From positions 956,501 through 1,020,500 of the forward strand of contig NZ_CP073745.1 in NCBI RefSeq assembly GCF_024397975.1: a stretch of DNA of 64,000 nucleotides, given 5' to 3'. Made by a program: the position numbers and the translations under genes. This DNA is from Bacterioplanoides sp. SCSIO 12839. GTDB lineage: Bacteria; Pseudomonadota; Gammaproteobacteria; Pseudomonadales; Oceanobacteraceae. Numbering within the stretch: the stretch's first letter is position 1; each line of letters begins with the position of its first letter. Below are positions 27,254 through 36,050 of this stretch, piece after piece. Below the pieces are notes generated by a model, which had not been told where the DNA came from, made no database searches, and saw only the letters and a program-made list of their open reading frames with translations.

Positions 27254-28276
27254 TCAATCGCTGAGGTGCTCATCAAAACGCAGCACTTTGGTTTGAAAGC
27301 CAGCCTCATTGAGAATATAGGCCGCCGCTTCGCCACGGGCTTCCCCAGTAGTCACATAAACAAACTCAGGAGAAAGCCCAGGTAGTTCACTGCGCAGTTT
27401 GGCCAAAGGGATGTTCCTGGCTTTGGGGAGCGGATGGGCGATGGACTCCTGGCGGGTGCGGACATCAATCACTATGGTGCCCGTGTCTCCATCTTCAATC
27501 AATTCGTGTAACTGCGCTTCGTTGAGGTATTCCAGTACCGGGTTTTTCAGCAGGCGATTAAAATCGTCCTGCGTTAATACCATCAGTTCACCATCGCTCG
27601 ACATTGTTACGGTCGCATTGCGTGGTAAGGCACTGTTTAGCGCATCTTCACCAAATAAGGTGCCAGTGGTAATGGCGGCCAGGGTTTCAGGCTTGCCATT
27701 ATTCATGCGGGTAACTACAGCTTTACCGGATTTGATGACGTAACACTCCTGCCCGCTATCGCCTTCTTTGATAATCACTTCACCCAACGCAACACGGCGC
27801 TCATTAAAGCGCATCAGCAGCTGCTGAATGTTGGCGGGTGGAATTCGGTTAAACAGCCGGGAGGTGAGTAAGGCTTCGAGCCAGTCGGCTTCTTCATCCT
27901 GCTCTTCATAAGATTGACGTAACTCAGACCAGGTGGTTATCAGTTCCAGATACTGGCGTTTGATCGAGAAGAAGCTGCAGGCGGACTGAGTGATGGCGGC
28001 ACAGCGATGAACGGGGTGGCTGCTGTCGAGCGCCAGGAAATTTTCATCTTCTTCACCATGAATTTTGGTGATATTGAACTGATCGTCCGCCAGATCCAGT
28101 TCACCACTGAGCAAAAAATGGCACTCGTCATCTTCAACGCCCCGTTTGAACAGAATTTGTTTGCTGTTCAGTTGGTGGTAGCGAAAGTGCGGCATGAGTT
28201 CCTCGATGGTTGCTTCGGACAATTCATCGAAGGGAACAAAATGCTGGATTTGCTCAATGCGTAACGTGCTTTCCAT
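27254..28276 (-). CDS. Double cyclic-nucleotide-binding domain protein with degenerate rhodanese domain
   Basis: A 340-residue protein with three modules. Two cNMP-binding folds lie at about residues 10-115 and 135-245; the second has GEVIIKEGDSGQECYVIKSGKAVV and GTLFGEDALNSALPRNATVTM, a nearly standard phosphate-binding cassette. The C-terminal about 90 residues are rhodanese-like (IVIDVRTRQESIAHPLPKARNIPLAKLR), but the active-site loop reads VYVTTGEARGEAA with Thr where the catalytic Cys belongs. It is therefore unlikely to transfer sulfur. It has no DNA-binding helix-turn-helix, so it is a signalling or adaptor protein rather than a Crp-type regulator. Confidence 0.82.
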   Translation of the reverse strand: MESTLRIEQIQHFVPFDELSEATIEELMPHFRYHQLNSKQILFKRGVEDDECHFLLSGELDLADDQFNITKIHGEEDENFLALDSSHPVHRCAAITQSACSFFSIKRQYLELITTWSELRQSYEEQDEEADWLEALLTSRLFNRIPPANIQQLLMRFNERRVALGEVIIKEGDSGQECYVIKSGKAVVTRMNNGKPETLAAITTGTLFGEDALNSALPRNATVTMSSDGELMVLTQDDFNRLLKNPVLEYLNEAQLHELIEDGDTGTIVIDVRTRQESIAHPLPKARNIPLAKLRSELPGLSPEFVYVTTGEARGEAAAYILNEAGFQTKVLRFDEHLSD

Positions 28277-28358
28277 ACGTCTCTTCTGGTCTGCTTAAGT
28301 GGCCGATCTTTCGACCGACCTGGTGGCTGTGCACATTAAGCATAGCAAAGCTCACGCA

Positions 28359-29072
28359 TTAAACTGTTGGCAACGTCAGGCAATCTGTAATGGTTTGTAG
28401 CTGCTCCGGTTGTGTTCGGTCGATGCCCGCAACATAAGGTGTATGGCCGAGTAACGGGATTTGACGATGTTCAAACCACTGGCGCAGAAAGGCCAGGTTT
28501 CCGGCTTGAGCCTCCATATCAGCGGATAGACTGTTCGCGACCCAGCCAACCAGTTTGGCGCCGCAGTTCTGAATCACCTGGGCACTGAGTAGCGCATGGT
28601 TGATACAGCCCAGGCGCAGACCCACTACCAGAATCACTTCGGCATCCAGCTCACCCGCAAAATCGGCCAGTGTTTCAGTGTTGTTGAGAGGGACTAACCA
28701 GCCGCCAGCGCCTTCAACCAGTTGAAAATCAGCCGCTACGCTTAAGCCGGGTTGGCAGGCGGTTAACAAATCATTGCAGGAGAGGGCGGTGTTTTCCTGC
28801 TCTGCGGCAATATGAGGGGCAATGGCCGCTTGAAGGGCAATAGGGTTATGACGTGAGTATTCCTGTTGTTCGGTGCTGTATTGGCGCAGCAGCTGTGCGT
28901 CTTCATTTTGCCATTGAAGACCATTATCCGTTTTGACAGATTCACAACCGGCGGCAACCGGTTTTAAACCGAATGTTGTGAGGCCTTGTTGCTGCGCTTT
29001 TTGCAGCAGCGCGGAAGAGACCAGGGTTTTTCCGGCATCGGTATCAGTACCGGTTATAAAGTAGCGTTTCAT
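28359..29072 (-). CDS. bioD: Dethiobiotin synthetase
   Basis: A 237-residue ATP-dependent ligase that closes the ureido ring of dethiobiotin. The P-loop is GTDTDAGKT at residues 7-15. The substrate-binding GLKPVAAGCE and VEGAGGWLVPLNNTE follow in order. It is the last gene of the minus-strand bioF-H-C-D block, separated from bioC by a 157-bp gap holding a structured repeat. Confidence 0.96.
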   Translation of the reverse strand: MKRYFITGTDTDAGKTLVSSALLQKAQQQGLTTFGLKPVAAGCESVKTDNGLQWQNEDAQLLRQYSTEQQEYSRHNPIALQAAIAPHIAAEQENTALSCNDLLTACQPGLSVAADFQLVEGAGGWLVPLNNTETLADFAGELDAEVILVVGLRLGCINHALLSAQVIQNCGAKLVGWVANSLSADMEAQAGNLAFLRQWFEHRQIPLLGHTPYVAGIDRTQPEQLQTITDCLTLPTV

Positions 29073-29125
29073 TCGTTATCCCATCATCTCCCCAATGGAC
29101 AGATTTAAATCATCAAATATTTACG

Positions 29126-29218
29126 AGGCCGATGCTTTCAATAGCAGCAACAGGATGTTGCGGTAGCCCGGCAGGCACAGGGATGTGCCTTCGGGGCGGC
29201 GGCTGAAAGTATTGGCCT
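29126..29218 (-). repeat. Structured intergenic repeat, copy 1 (twin hairpin element)
   Basis: A 93-bp element with imperfect 15-nt outer arms (29126-29140 and 29204-29218, two mismatches). Read on the minus strand it contains hairpin GGCACA-TCCC-TGTGCC (29189-29174), an enclosing CCCG/CGGG stem, and hairpin GCAACA-TCC-TGTTGC (29161-29147) followed by TGCT. The same architecture and core sequence recur at 63832-63930. It lies between bioC and bioD. Confidence 0.85.
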
Positions 29219-29229
29219 TGTGAATATGG

Positions 29230-30084
29230 TTAACTTTTGCGTAAAACCAGCCAAAGCACTTGATAACTCACCGGTAACTTTCCGTGCTCATCACGCGGGT
29301 AAAACTGATCAAGCAACCTCAAAGCGGCACGGCCACCAAGGCCAGATTTTCGGCCCGAGTTCACATTCGTTGCACCAATGGCTTTTAAGCTGCGTAATAA
29401 CTCAGTGAGCGAATCATAATGCTCGGTTAAACATTCCTGATGTTGAGAAATCACTTCCAGGTTTAATTGCTCACAAATATTAAGCAACCGCTGTTTTTCA
29501 ACAAATTGATTCACATGTGGGCGCTCATCAATCTGATGCCAGGCATCACTTAATTCCTGCTGAGTACCGGGTAATAAGGTTGCAATGGCGAGTGTTGAAT
29601 CGGGCGCTAATACCCGTTGCCACTCATGTAAGGTGTGTAATGGGTTTTCACTCCACTGCAGCATCAGGCTGGAAAAAATTCCCTGCTTACTCGCATCGTG
29701 AAAGGGTAAAACATCGGCATCAGCCTGAACAAATTCCAACTGTTGAATCAGCGACGACTGGGAAAATTGTTGCTGAGCAAACTGCAGCATACCTTCAGCC
29801 AAGTCGACACCGGTAACATGACGAATCCCAGTATTCAATAACGGCTTAAATGCAGCGCCCGTGCCACAACCAATGTCCAGCCAGTGGCCTAAATCGTTAT
29901 TGGGCTTCTGCGGTAAAAAGGTTAATAACCGCTCAATCGCTTGCTGCTGAATGGTAGCTGCCTGGTCATAGCTGTTGGCGGCGCGGCTGAACTGACGAGC
30001 AACTTGTTTTTTATCACGAGTCTGATGTGTGTCTTTTGCCCATTTATTTTGATTGGTCAGGGCATCCAGATTAATCACCGTCAT
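29230..30084 (-). CDS. bioC: Malonyl-ACP O-methyltransferase
   Basis: A 284-residue SAM-dependent methyltransferase that methylates malonyl-ACP to start pimelate synthesis. Motif I is WLDIGCGTGAAFKPL, with further SAM-site segments GVDLAEGMLQFA and FVQADADVLPF. The N-terminal KKQVARQFSRAANSYDQAATIQQ is typical of BioC. It overlaps the end of bioH by 14 bp, so the two are translationally linked. Confidence 0.94.
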   Translation of the reverse strand: MTVINLDALTNQNKWAKDTHQTRDKKQVARQFSRAANSYDQAATIQQQAIERLLTFLPQKPNNDLGHWLDIGCGTGAAFKPLLNTGIRHVTGVDLAEGMLQFAQQQFSQSSLIQQLEFVQADADVLPFHDASKQGIFSSLMLQWSENPLHTLHEWQRVLAPDSTLAIATLLPGTQQELSDAWHQIDERPHVNQFVEKQRLLNICEQLNLEVISQHQECLTEHYDSLTELLRSLKAIGATNVNSGRKSGLGGRAALRLLDQFYPRDEHGKLPVSYQVLWLVLRKS

Positions 30085-30865
30085 ACGCTACTCCTGATAT
30101 TTGAGCTTCCAGCTGGTGGAGAGTCTGTAAAACCTTGTTTTTGCCGGGTTCAGTTAGAAAAAAAACATGACTTTTTTCGTCACAATAAAAAGCCGGGGAG
30201 AGTTGGCGTGGATTAAAACCATCCTGCTCTGAATAACCGTGCAACTGCTGAGCCTGTAAGGCTGGCAGTGTCTGGTAATTCAGCCAGCTCAACGAATGAA
30301 TCAATGTGGCTTCATCGCTGACTTGACGATTGGCAAGCTCACGCATTAATTCCCGAGCATTGTCAGCGTATTGGGTACATAAACCTAAAAAGCGTTTGGC
30401 GGTTTTGGTCGGAAACTTTTCTAAGCTGGCAGAAAAAGTGGCAAATGTTTTCGGTTCCATGCCTTGTGCTGAAATAGTAGGTGTTGACGGTTTGAGTTCT
30501 GAAGTGCCGGCCTCTTGTAAAAACCGTTCGCCCGTTGCCAGTGTTATTAATGCAATTGGCATATCCGATAATTGCTGAAACGCCTGAGCACAATGTACCG
30601 CTAGGGCGCCACCTAATGACCAGCCAATAAAAATGACATTTTTAAACGAGGTTGTGCTTTGGTTTATTTGAATAAACTGTACTAACTCTTGGGCCGATTG
30701 CTGAGCGAACTCAATCAACTCCCCTTTTTCTGGGTAATTTATCCCTAAATGTGTCGCTGGAATATCACGGTACAATGGCTCAAAAACACTGGCCTGAAAA
30801 CTCCAGCCGGGAAACCAGCAATACAAGGTTTGGGTATTGTCGTTATGTAACATAGCCCAGTTCAT
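30071..30865 (-). CDS. bioH: Pimeloyl-ACP methyl ester esterase, BioH-like
   Basis: A 264-residue alpha/beta hydrolase that removes the methyl ester once the pimeloyl chain is complete. The nucleophile elbow GWSLGG places the catalytic Ser at residue 83, one residue from E. coli BioH Ser82. The oxyanion region is CWFPGWSFQASVF. It lies between bioF and bioC and overlaps both (4 bp with bioF, 14 bp with bioC). Sequence divergence from E. coli BioH is substantial, so the call leans on context and motif. Confidence 0.85.
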   Translation of the reverse strand: MNWAMLHNDNTQTLYCWFPGWSFQASVFEPLYRDIPATHLGINYPEKGELIEFAQQSAQELVQFIQINQSTTSFKNVIFIGWSLGGALAVHCAQAFQQLSDMPIALITLATGERFLQEAGTSELKPSTPTISAQGMEPKTFATFSASLEKFPTKTAKRFLGLCTQYADNARELMRELANRQVSDEATLIHSLSWLNYQTLPALQAQQLHGYSEQDGFNPRQLSPAFYCDEKSHVFFLTEPGKNKVLQTLHQLEAQISGVAYDGD

Positions 30866-32031
30866 TGCATCACCTGCTCTAATGCAGTGAGCAAGGCGTC
30901 AATTTGTTCGCGGGTATGATTGGCGGTTAGAGTGATGCGCAAGCGAGCACTGCCTGCAGGCACCGTCGGTGGGCGAATAGCACTCACCCACAAGCCTCGC
31001 TGTTTTAAGGCTTCGCTTAATGTCAGTGCTTTATCCGCATCACCAATTAATAAAGGCTGAATGGCCGATTCGGATGGCATTAGCGGCAGATCAATTTCAC
31101 CAGCCCGCTGGCGAAAATAACGAATATGCTGGGTTAATTGTTCGCGCCGTTGAGGCTGCCTCATTAATTCCAGATTAAATAACATGGCTTCTGCCAGTGC
31201 GGGTGGCAGTGCCGTGGTGTAAATATACGGTCGGGCAAACTGAATTAAATAATCGATCAATTCCTCACTACCAGCGACAAAGGCACCATAGCCGCCAAGT
31301 GCTTTACCCAGTGTGCCAACATAAACCGGTAACTGTTCCGGTGTTAAGGCAAAATGATCACGAACACCATTGCCCTGATTTTTTTCTTTTGACCCAAGAA
31401 TGCCTAAACCGTGGGCATCATCAATCATCAATAGGGCATTGTGCTTTTCGGCAATATCACTGAGCTGGCGGACATCGGCCAAATCACCATCCATGCTGAA
31501 AATACTGTCGCTGACAATCAGCTTTTCACCGCTGTCTTCGGTTGCATTTTCAAGCATATTATTGAGCTGAGTGTAATCGGCATGGCGATAACGTAATAAT
31601 TTAGCCCGGCTTAATTGAGCACCATCCAGTAGTGAAGCGTGGTTGAGTTTATCCTGAAAAATCAGGTCGCCACGTTGTGCCAGTGCGGCAATGGTACCAA
31701 CATTGGCCATAAAACCGCTGGAGAATAACAAGGCACGTGGGTAGCCGGTGTAATCGGCTAGTGCCTGTTCTAATTCATGGTGTGCTTGAGTATGGCCACA
31801 CACCAGATGGGAGGCACCGCTGCCGAGGTTCCATTTGTGGGCTGCTTGAGCCAGTGCTTCACCACCTTCACACGCCAGACCAAGGTAATCATTTGAGCAA
31901 AAGTTGATCAGCTGTTGGCCGTTAATTTCTACCATCGCTTGCTGCGGGCTGTCTAATGAGACGCGGCGGCGGCGCAGATGCTGTTCATCGCGCTGTTGCA
32001 GGGCGTGTTGAATGCGTTGGTTCCAGCTCAT
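30862..32031 (-). CDS. bioF: 8-amino-7-oxononanoate synthase
   Basis: A 389-residue PLP enzyme that condenses pimeloyl-ACP with alanine. The cofactor lysine is in VGTLGKALGGYGAFV, preceded by LLMIDDAHGLGILG and FCSNDYLGLACE. Length is standard. It heads the minus-strand bioF-H-C-D block and faces bioA across a 157-bp divergent promoter region. bioB is not in this window. Confidence 0.97.
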   Translation of the reverse strand: MSWNQRIQHALQQRDEQHLRRRRVSLDSPQQAMVEINGQQLINFCSNDYLGLACEGGEALAQAAHKWNLGSGASHLVCGHTQAHHELEQALADYTGYPRALLFSSGFMANVGTIAALAQRGDLIFQDKLNHASLLDGAQLSRAKLLRYRHADYTQLNNMLENATEDSGEKLIVSDSIFSMDGDLADVRQLSDIAEKHNALLMIDDAHGLGILGSKEKNQGNGVRDHFALTPEQLPVYVGTLGKALGGYGAFVAGSEELIDYLIQFARPYIYTTALPPALAEAMLFNLELMRQPQRREQLTQHIRYFRQRAGEIDLPLMPSESAIQPLLIGDADKALTLSEALKQRGLWVSAIRPPTVPAGSARLRITLTANHTREQIDALLTALEQVMQ

Positions 32032-32086
32032 TGGGCAGGGGATTCCTCAATCATGGAAGGTAATCATGATAAATGCGCCAAACCAG

Positions 32087-32119
32087 TGGTCAACTAGACT
32101 GTCGTTTGTAGGTTTACTG
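32087..32119. promoter_or_regulatory. Candidate BirA operator between bioF and bioA
   Basis: TGGTCAACT (32087-32095) and GGTTTACTG (32111-32119) are separated by 15 bp. They match the BirA half-sites TTGTAAACC and GGTTTACAA at 6 and 7 of 9 positions, with the known N14-15 spacing. The location between the divergent bioF and bioA starts is where BirA acts in enteric bacteria. Confidence 0.55.
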
Positions 32120-32188
32120 GATGCGGGTTAGTCGTCATCATTATGACCGAGAGAATAAATCACCGATCATCTGGCCTCAGGAGTGTAT

Positions 32189-33484
32189 ATGTCTGACTTT
32201 CAACGCAGCGTCGATCTGGATTTTGATCGTGAGCACATCTGGCATCCGTACAGTTCAATGACCACGCCGGGCAATATCTGGCCGGTGAAAAGTGCCAGTG
32301 GTGTACGTTTAACGCTGGAAGATGGTCGTGAGCTGATTGATGGCATGTCATCCTGGTGGTGTGTGGTTCATGGCTACAATCATCCACGTTTAAATGCGGC
32401 AGCGGCCGAACAACTACAACACATGAGTCATGTGATGTTTGGTGGCTTAACTCATGCGCCAGCGGTTGAACTGGCCAAGCGCTTGGTTAGCATCACGCCG
32501 GATGGTCTGGATAAAGTGTTTATTGCCGATTCCGGTTCGGTGTCAGTTGAAGTGTCCATTAAAATGGCGATTCAATATCAACACGCGCGCGGCAAGCCCA
32601 ATAAAAATCGCTTACTGGCATTAGAGCATGGCTACCATGGCGATACCTTAGGTGCTATGTCTGTGTGTGACCCGCAGCGGGGTATGCACCATTTATTCTC
32701 CGGCATTTTGCCGCAGCAGTTTTTTGTACCGGCACCACAAACGCCATTCGATGGTGACTGGAACCCGGATGATATTCTACCGCTGCGTCACAAGCTGGAG
32801 CAGCATCACAATGACATTGCCGCTCTGATTCTTGAGCCGATTGTGCAGGGCGCGGGTGGCATGCGTTTTTATCACCCGGAATATTTACGCCAGGCACGGG
32901 CATTATGTAACGAATTTGATGTGTTATTAATTGCCGATGAAATTGCCACCGGCTTTGGTCGCAGCGGTAAGTTATTCGCGTGCGAACACGGTGATATTAC
33001 CCCGGATATTTTATGTGTTGGTAAAGCCATTACCGGCGGTTATATGAGTCTGGCGGCCACGCTGGCAACCACTCATGTGGCAGAAACCATCAGCAACGGC
33101 GAAGCCGGGTGTTTTATGCATGGGCCAACTTTTATGGGTAATCCGCTGGCGTGTCGGGTGGCGTGTGAAAACATCGATTTATTAATCGAAAACGATTGGC
33201 AGGCTCAGGTTTCTCGTATCGAAAAAGGCTTGGAGAAAGGTCTGGCGCCGGCACGTGAATTAACCAGCGTCGCAGATGTTCGTGTATTGGGTGCCATTGG
33301 TGTGATCGAAATGAAACAGCCGGTGGATATGGCAACTCTGCAACCGGCTTGTGTCGAACGTGGTATCTGGATCCGCCCGTTTGGTAAGCTGGTGTACGTG
33401 ATGCCGCAGTTTGTGATGAGTGATGAGGACTTGGCGCAGCTGACGGCAGGCATGGTGGGGGCGTTAAGCGATTCCATGAGTTAA
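32189..33484 (+). CDS. bioA: Adenosylmethionine-8-amino-7-oxononanoate aminotransferase
   Basis: A 431-residue class III aminotransferase that makes 7,8-diaminopelargonate using S-adenosylmethionine as amino donor. The N-terminal [16 protein letters not shown] and [16 protein letters not shown], the [13 protein letters not shown] segment and the PLP lysine in [18 protein letters not shown] are all typical of BioA. The ATG at 32189 is preferred over a GTG at 32183 because of a CAGGAG site at 32178-32183. It is divergent from the bioFHCD block. Confidence 0.97.
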   Translation: MSDFQRSVDLDFDREHIWHPYSSMTTPGNIWPVKSASGVRLTLEDGRELIDGMSSWWCVVHGYNHPRLNAAAAEQLQHMSHVMFGGLTHAPAVELAKRLVSITPDGLDKVFIADSGSVSVEVSIKMAIQYQHARGKPNKNRLLALEHGYHGDTLGAMSVCDPQRGMHHLFSGILPQQFFVPAPQTPFDGDWNPDDILPLRHKLEQHHNDIAALILEPIVQGAGGMRFYHPEYLRQARALCNEFDVLLIADEIATGFGRSGKLFACEHGDITPDILCVGKAITGGYMSLAATLATTHVAETISNGEAGCFMHGPTFMGNPLACRVACENIDLLIENDWQAQVSRIEKGLEKGLAPARELTSVADVRVLGAIGVIEMKQPVDMATLQPACVERGIWIRPFGKLVYVMPQFVMSDEDLAQLTAGMVGALSDSMS

Positions 33485-33494
33485 AAGGTAAAAG

Positions 33495-33525
33495 GCAGAG
33501 CATTACAGTATTTGTAATGCTCTGC
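33495..33525. terminator. 13-bp hairpin after bioA
   Basis: GCAGAGCATTACA (33495-33507) pairs perfectly with TGTAATGCTCTGC (33513-33525) around a 5-nt loop. It lies between the convergent bioA and lipoprotein genes. No T-run follows on either strand, so it may act as a transcript end or stabiliser rather than a classical terminator. Confidence 0.6.
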
Positions 33526-33533
33526 GAGCCGGG

Positions 33534-35072
33534 TTAATTGATTTCTATAGGCTCAGGATTATCAGAGATAGATCCCTCATTGTCTTCATCATCATTGTCA
33601 GCTACTGCTATCGTGCAGTTTTCTGGTAATGTCGCCTGGCCCAGAGTTAGATAGCGGTAAGTAAATGACTCTTCGTCTATGTCAGCGAAAAACGCGTCAC
33701 TGGCTTGTAGCTGGCCATTCTCAATACGCATTCCCGTTGGCAAATAACTGATTGACAACGGGTAACCGATGCAACGAGTAGTATCTTGGTAAGTTTCCAG
33801 GTAATAGGCGATGATCAAATCGTCACGAATGACCAGATAGCCTTCACTTGATGACTCTTCAGGCAATTTCCAAGTGCCAGTGTATTGATTTAGCGGCACT
33901 TTTGCTGACAATGTTGCGTTTAAAGTGCTGTCTACATTAATGGTCGTAATAGCATCAACACTGGCATCATCGGCATTCAGATCTTCATCTGCATTACCAT
34001 TGCTTTGGTTTGCATCAAAGCTGCCGGTATAACGATCGACTTCATCACCTTGCGCAACAACCACTGAATAATCAGTATCGGCATCCCCATCAAAATAGTG
34101 AACAAAAACCTTATATTCACCTTCTGGCATTTGATACTGGAAAGTAATATTTTCAGGCCCATAAGCTTCGGTATTATCGTAATCCAGCCAGCCTAATGAA
34201 CTTTTGGATAACCTATCCGCGTAATAAATTTTATTGCTGTTTGGCTCAACAACCCACAGGTCAAGGTCAGTTTGTGTATTCCAGGTTAATGAAATCTGGA
34301 TTGGTGCTGTGGCAACGGCTTCAACATTTAGAGCCAGCTCCTGAATACCCACCCAATTACTTTCGTCTGTCAGATCAATATCATCGATGCTATCAACGGT
34401 TGTGATGCTTTCGTTAACCAACAGCGGGTAGATTCGTAACTTGAGGTCTTCAAGGCTTGACTCAAGGTTGAAGTCATCGATGCTCCAGCCCTGAATGGTG
34501 ACTTCAGTCGTGCCAGTCATCGCGGTATTTTCATTGATTACCGGTGACTCGAGTGTTGTGATCGCCGGTCTTAAGTATTTTGTGGCTTTGGATTTCTTGG
34601 TATCAGCCAGGGCTGCAGAAGACGTTGTAAAAGCTGATGCTTGACTGCTTGACTGTTGTGCTGGAATGAACAGCTGGCTGCTATCCGGCAACTCAATGAT
34701 GTATCCACCTACTTTTTTACCGCTGGGTACCTGATCCTCAGGCACACTCAAGGCGAGCTGATAGTTGGAGTTTGCGGTTACAACGACTGATTCCACATTC
34801 GATGAGTCAACAGAATCCAGCGAATCAGGTATGGAGTCACTTGATACCTCAACTTGCTGGGCGTTCGGAATACTGATTGCGTCAGAAATGTTGTTGCTGG
34901 TTACCTGCTCAGGTTCCGTTTTTTCTTCAGGCTCTTGCTGACCCCCTTGTTGCCCATCAGGGTTCGTTGTCGGGTCTTCCTGGAGTGGTTGTGGGTCAGA
35001 GCTGCCACCAGATCCGCCGCCACAGGCGGCCAGGATTGAAGAGGTTAATAAAAGAAGCGGAATTTTTTTCAT
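33534..35072 (-). CDS. Putative lipoprotein with YfaP/DUF2135-like domain
   Basis: A 512-residue exported protein. The signal peptide MKKIPLLLLTSSILAAC has a lipobox (LAAC, Cys17) followed by a Gly/Ser/Pro/Glu/Gln-rich linker to about residue 60. A central segment near residues 255-345, ISLTWNTQTDLDLWVVEPN...YQMPEGEYKVFVHYFDGDADTDYSVVV, resembles the YfaP/DUF2135 beta-sandwich found in secreted bacterial proteins. The C-terminal 130 residues are predicted beta-rich and end in an acidic tail. Function unknown; a surface or periplasmic role is likely. Confidence 0.75.
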   Translation of the reverse strand: MKKIPLLLLTSSILAACGGGSGGSSDPQPLQEDPTTNPDGQQGGQQEPEEKTEPEQVTSNNISDAISIPNAQQVEVSSDSIPDSLDSVDSSNVESVVVTANSNYQLALSVPEDQVPSGKKVGGYIIELPDSSQLFIPAQQSSSQASAFTTSSAALADTKKSKATKYLRPAITTLESPVINENTAMTGTTEVTIQGWSIDDFNLESSLEDLKLRIYPLLVNESITTVDSIDDIDLTDESNWVGIQELALNVEAVATAPIQISLTWNTQTDLDLWVVEPNSNKIYYADRLSKSSLGWLDYDNTEAYGPENITFQYQMPEGEYKVFVHYFDGDADTDYSVVVAQGDEVDRYTGSFDANQSNGNADEDLNADDASVDAITTINVDSTLNATLSAKVPLNQYTGTWKLPEESSSEGYLVIRDDLIIAYYLETYQDTTRCIGYPLSISYLPTGMRIENGQLQASDAFFADIDEESFTYRYLTLGQATLPENCTIAVADNDDEDNEGSISDNPEPIEIN

Positions 35073-35225
35073 GAAACAAATCCTTATTTCAGTTTCAGGG
35101 GGCCGTTATTGTTATACTCTGTTTATATGAGTGTCAATATTACTGGCCTGTTATGTTTGAACTTTCTCCTGACTAAGCTGTCCTCATCTTGATCCATCTC
35201 TGATAACACTATTCAGGTAATTGTT

Positions 35226-36050
35226 GTGCCCAGCATTGTAAAGACGTTATTTTTCCGATCTAAACCCTTAGTTGACCAGGCCACCGCCGAGTGGGTGTTC
35301 GAAACATTTTCCTGGGCATTACAAACCTTTGATGCAGAGGAATTCTTTCAGCGCACGCAACTTATTCAGCCAAACAATGAGTTCTTTCCCGGGCGTGTTG
35401 CCAGCGTAGAGGAAAAAGCCGCTAATATTTTTCAGCATACACAGCGTTATGCCGGGTTGAATCACTGGCCGCTGCAGTTGTTATCGACACAACAATTACA
35501 GGCAGATCCTCAGTGTCAGCTGCCTCCTGCGCCACAACCGATGTTGGAGCACATAACGCGTGATTCACAATTAAATACGACCAACGAATTAATTCCCACC
35601 GATCAGCCATTACAGGTATTTTATAATCCGCAACAAACGTTAAAGCCCGAAGATATGGCCGCCAGTTATGCTCATGTATTAGCGCAGCATATGGTGGTAC
35701 AAGGGCGGGTATTGCCACCGGGTGGGCAGGAATTATTTGCCGAAGCCAGTGAATTATTAGCAGGCTTTATGGGCTTTGGTGTGTTGCTGGCTAACTCGTC
35801 GTATACCATTCGTGGAGGGTGTGGCAGCTGTTACAACGCTATGGCTAATCGTCAACCGGCATTAACCGAATTCGATAATGTATTTGTGTTGGCGCTATTT
35901 TGTCGGTTAAAAAATATTGATAACAAAAGCGCGACCCGCTACCTGAAAAAACACCTGCATAAACCTTATAAAATGGCGTTAAAACAAATTGACAGCTTTC
36001 CTGATCAAGTTTCCCGCTTGCAGGCTATAAAACTCAACGATTGTCTCTGA
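35226..36050 (+). CDS. Conserved-looking hypothetical protein
   Basis: A 274-residue soluble protein not recognised as any family. It has no signal peptide or membrane segment. Notable features are a Trp/Phe-rich N-terminus (WVFETFSWALQTFDAEEFF), a Pro/Gln-rich middle, and a C-terminal part with RGGCGSCYN (two cysteines three apart) followed by FCRLKNIDNKSATRYLKKHLHKPYKMAL. It starts with GTG. Its 3' end overlaps the convergent norR gene by 17 bp. The overall composition resembles real proteins, so it is unlikely to be spurious. Confidence 0.6.
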   Translation: MPSIVKTLFFRSKPLVDQATAEWVFETFSWALQTFDAEEFFQRTQLIQPNNEFFPGRVASVEEKAANIFQHTQRYAGLNHWPLQLLSTQQLQADPQCQLPPAPQPMLEHITRDSQLNTTNELIPTDQPLQVFYNPQQTLKPEDMAASYAHVLAQHMVVQGRVLPPGGQELFAEASELLAGFMGFGVLLANSSYTIRGGCGSCYNAMANRQPALTEFDNVFVLALFCRLKNIDNKSATRYLKKHLHKPYKMALKQIDSFPDQVSRLQAIKLNDCL

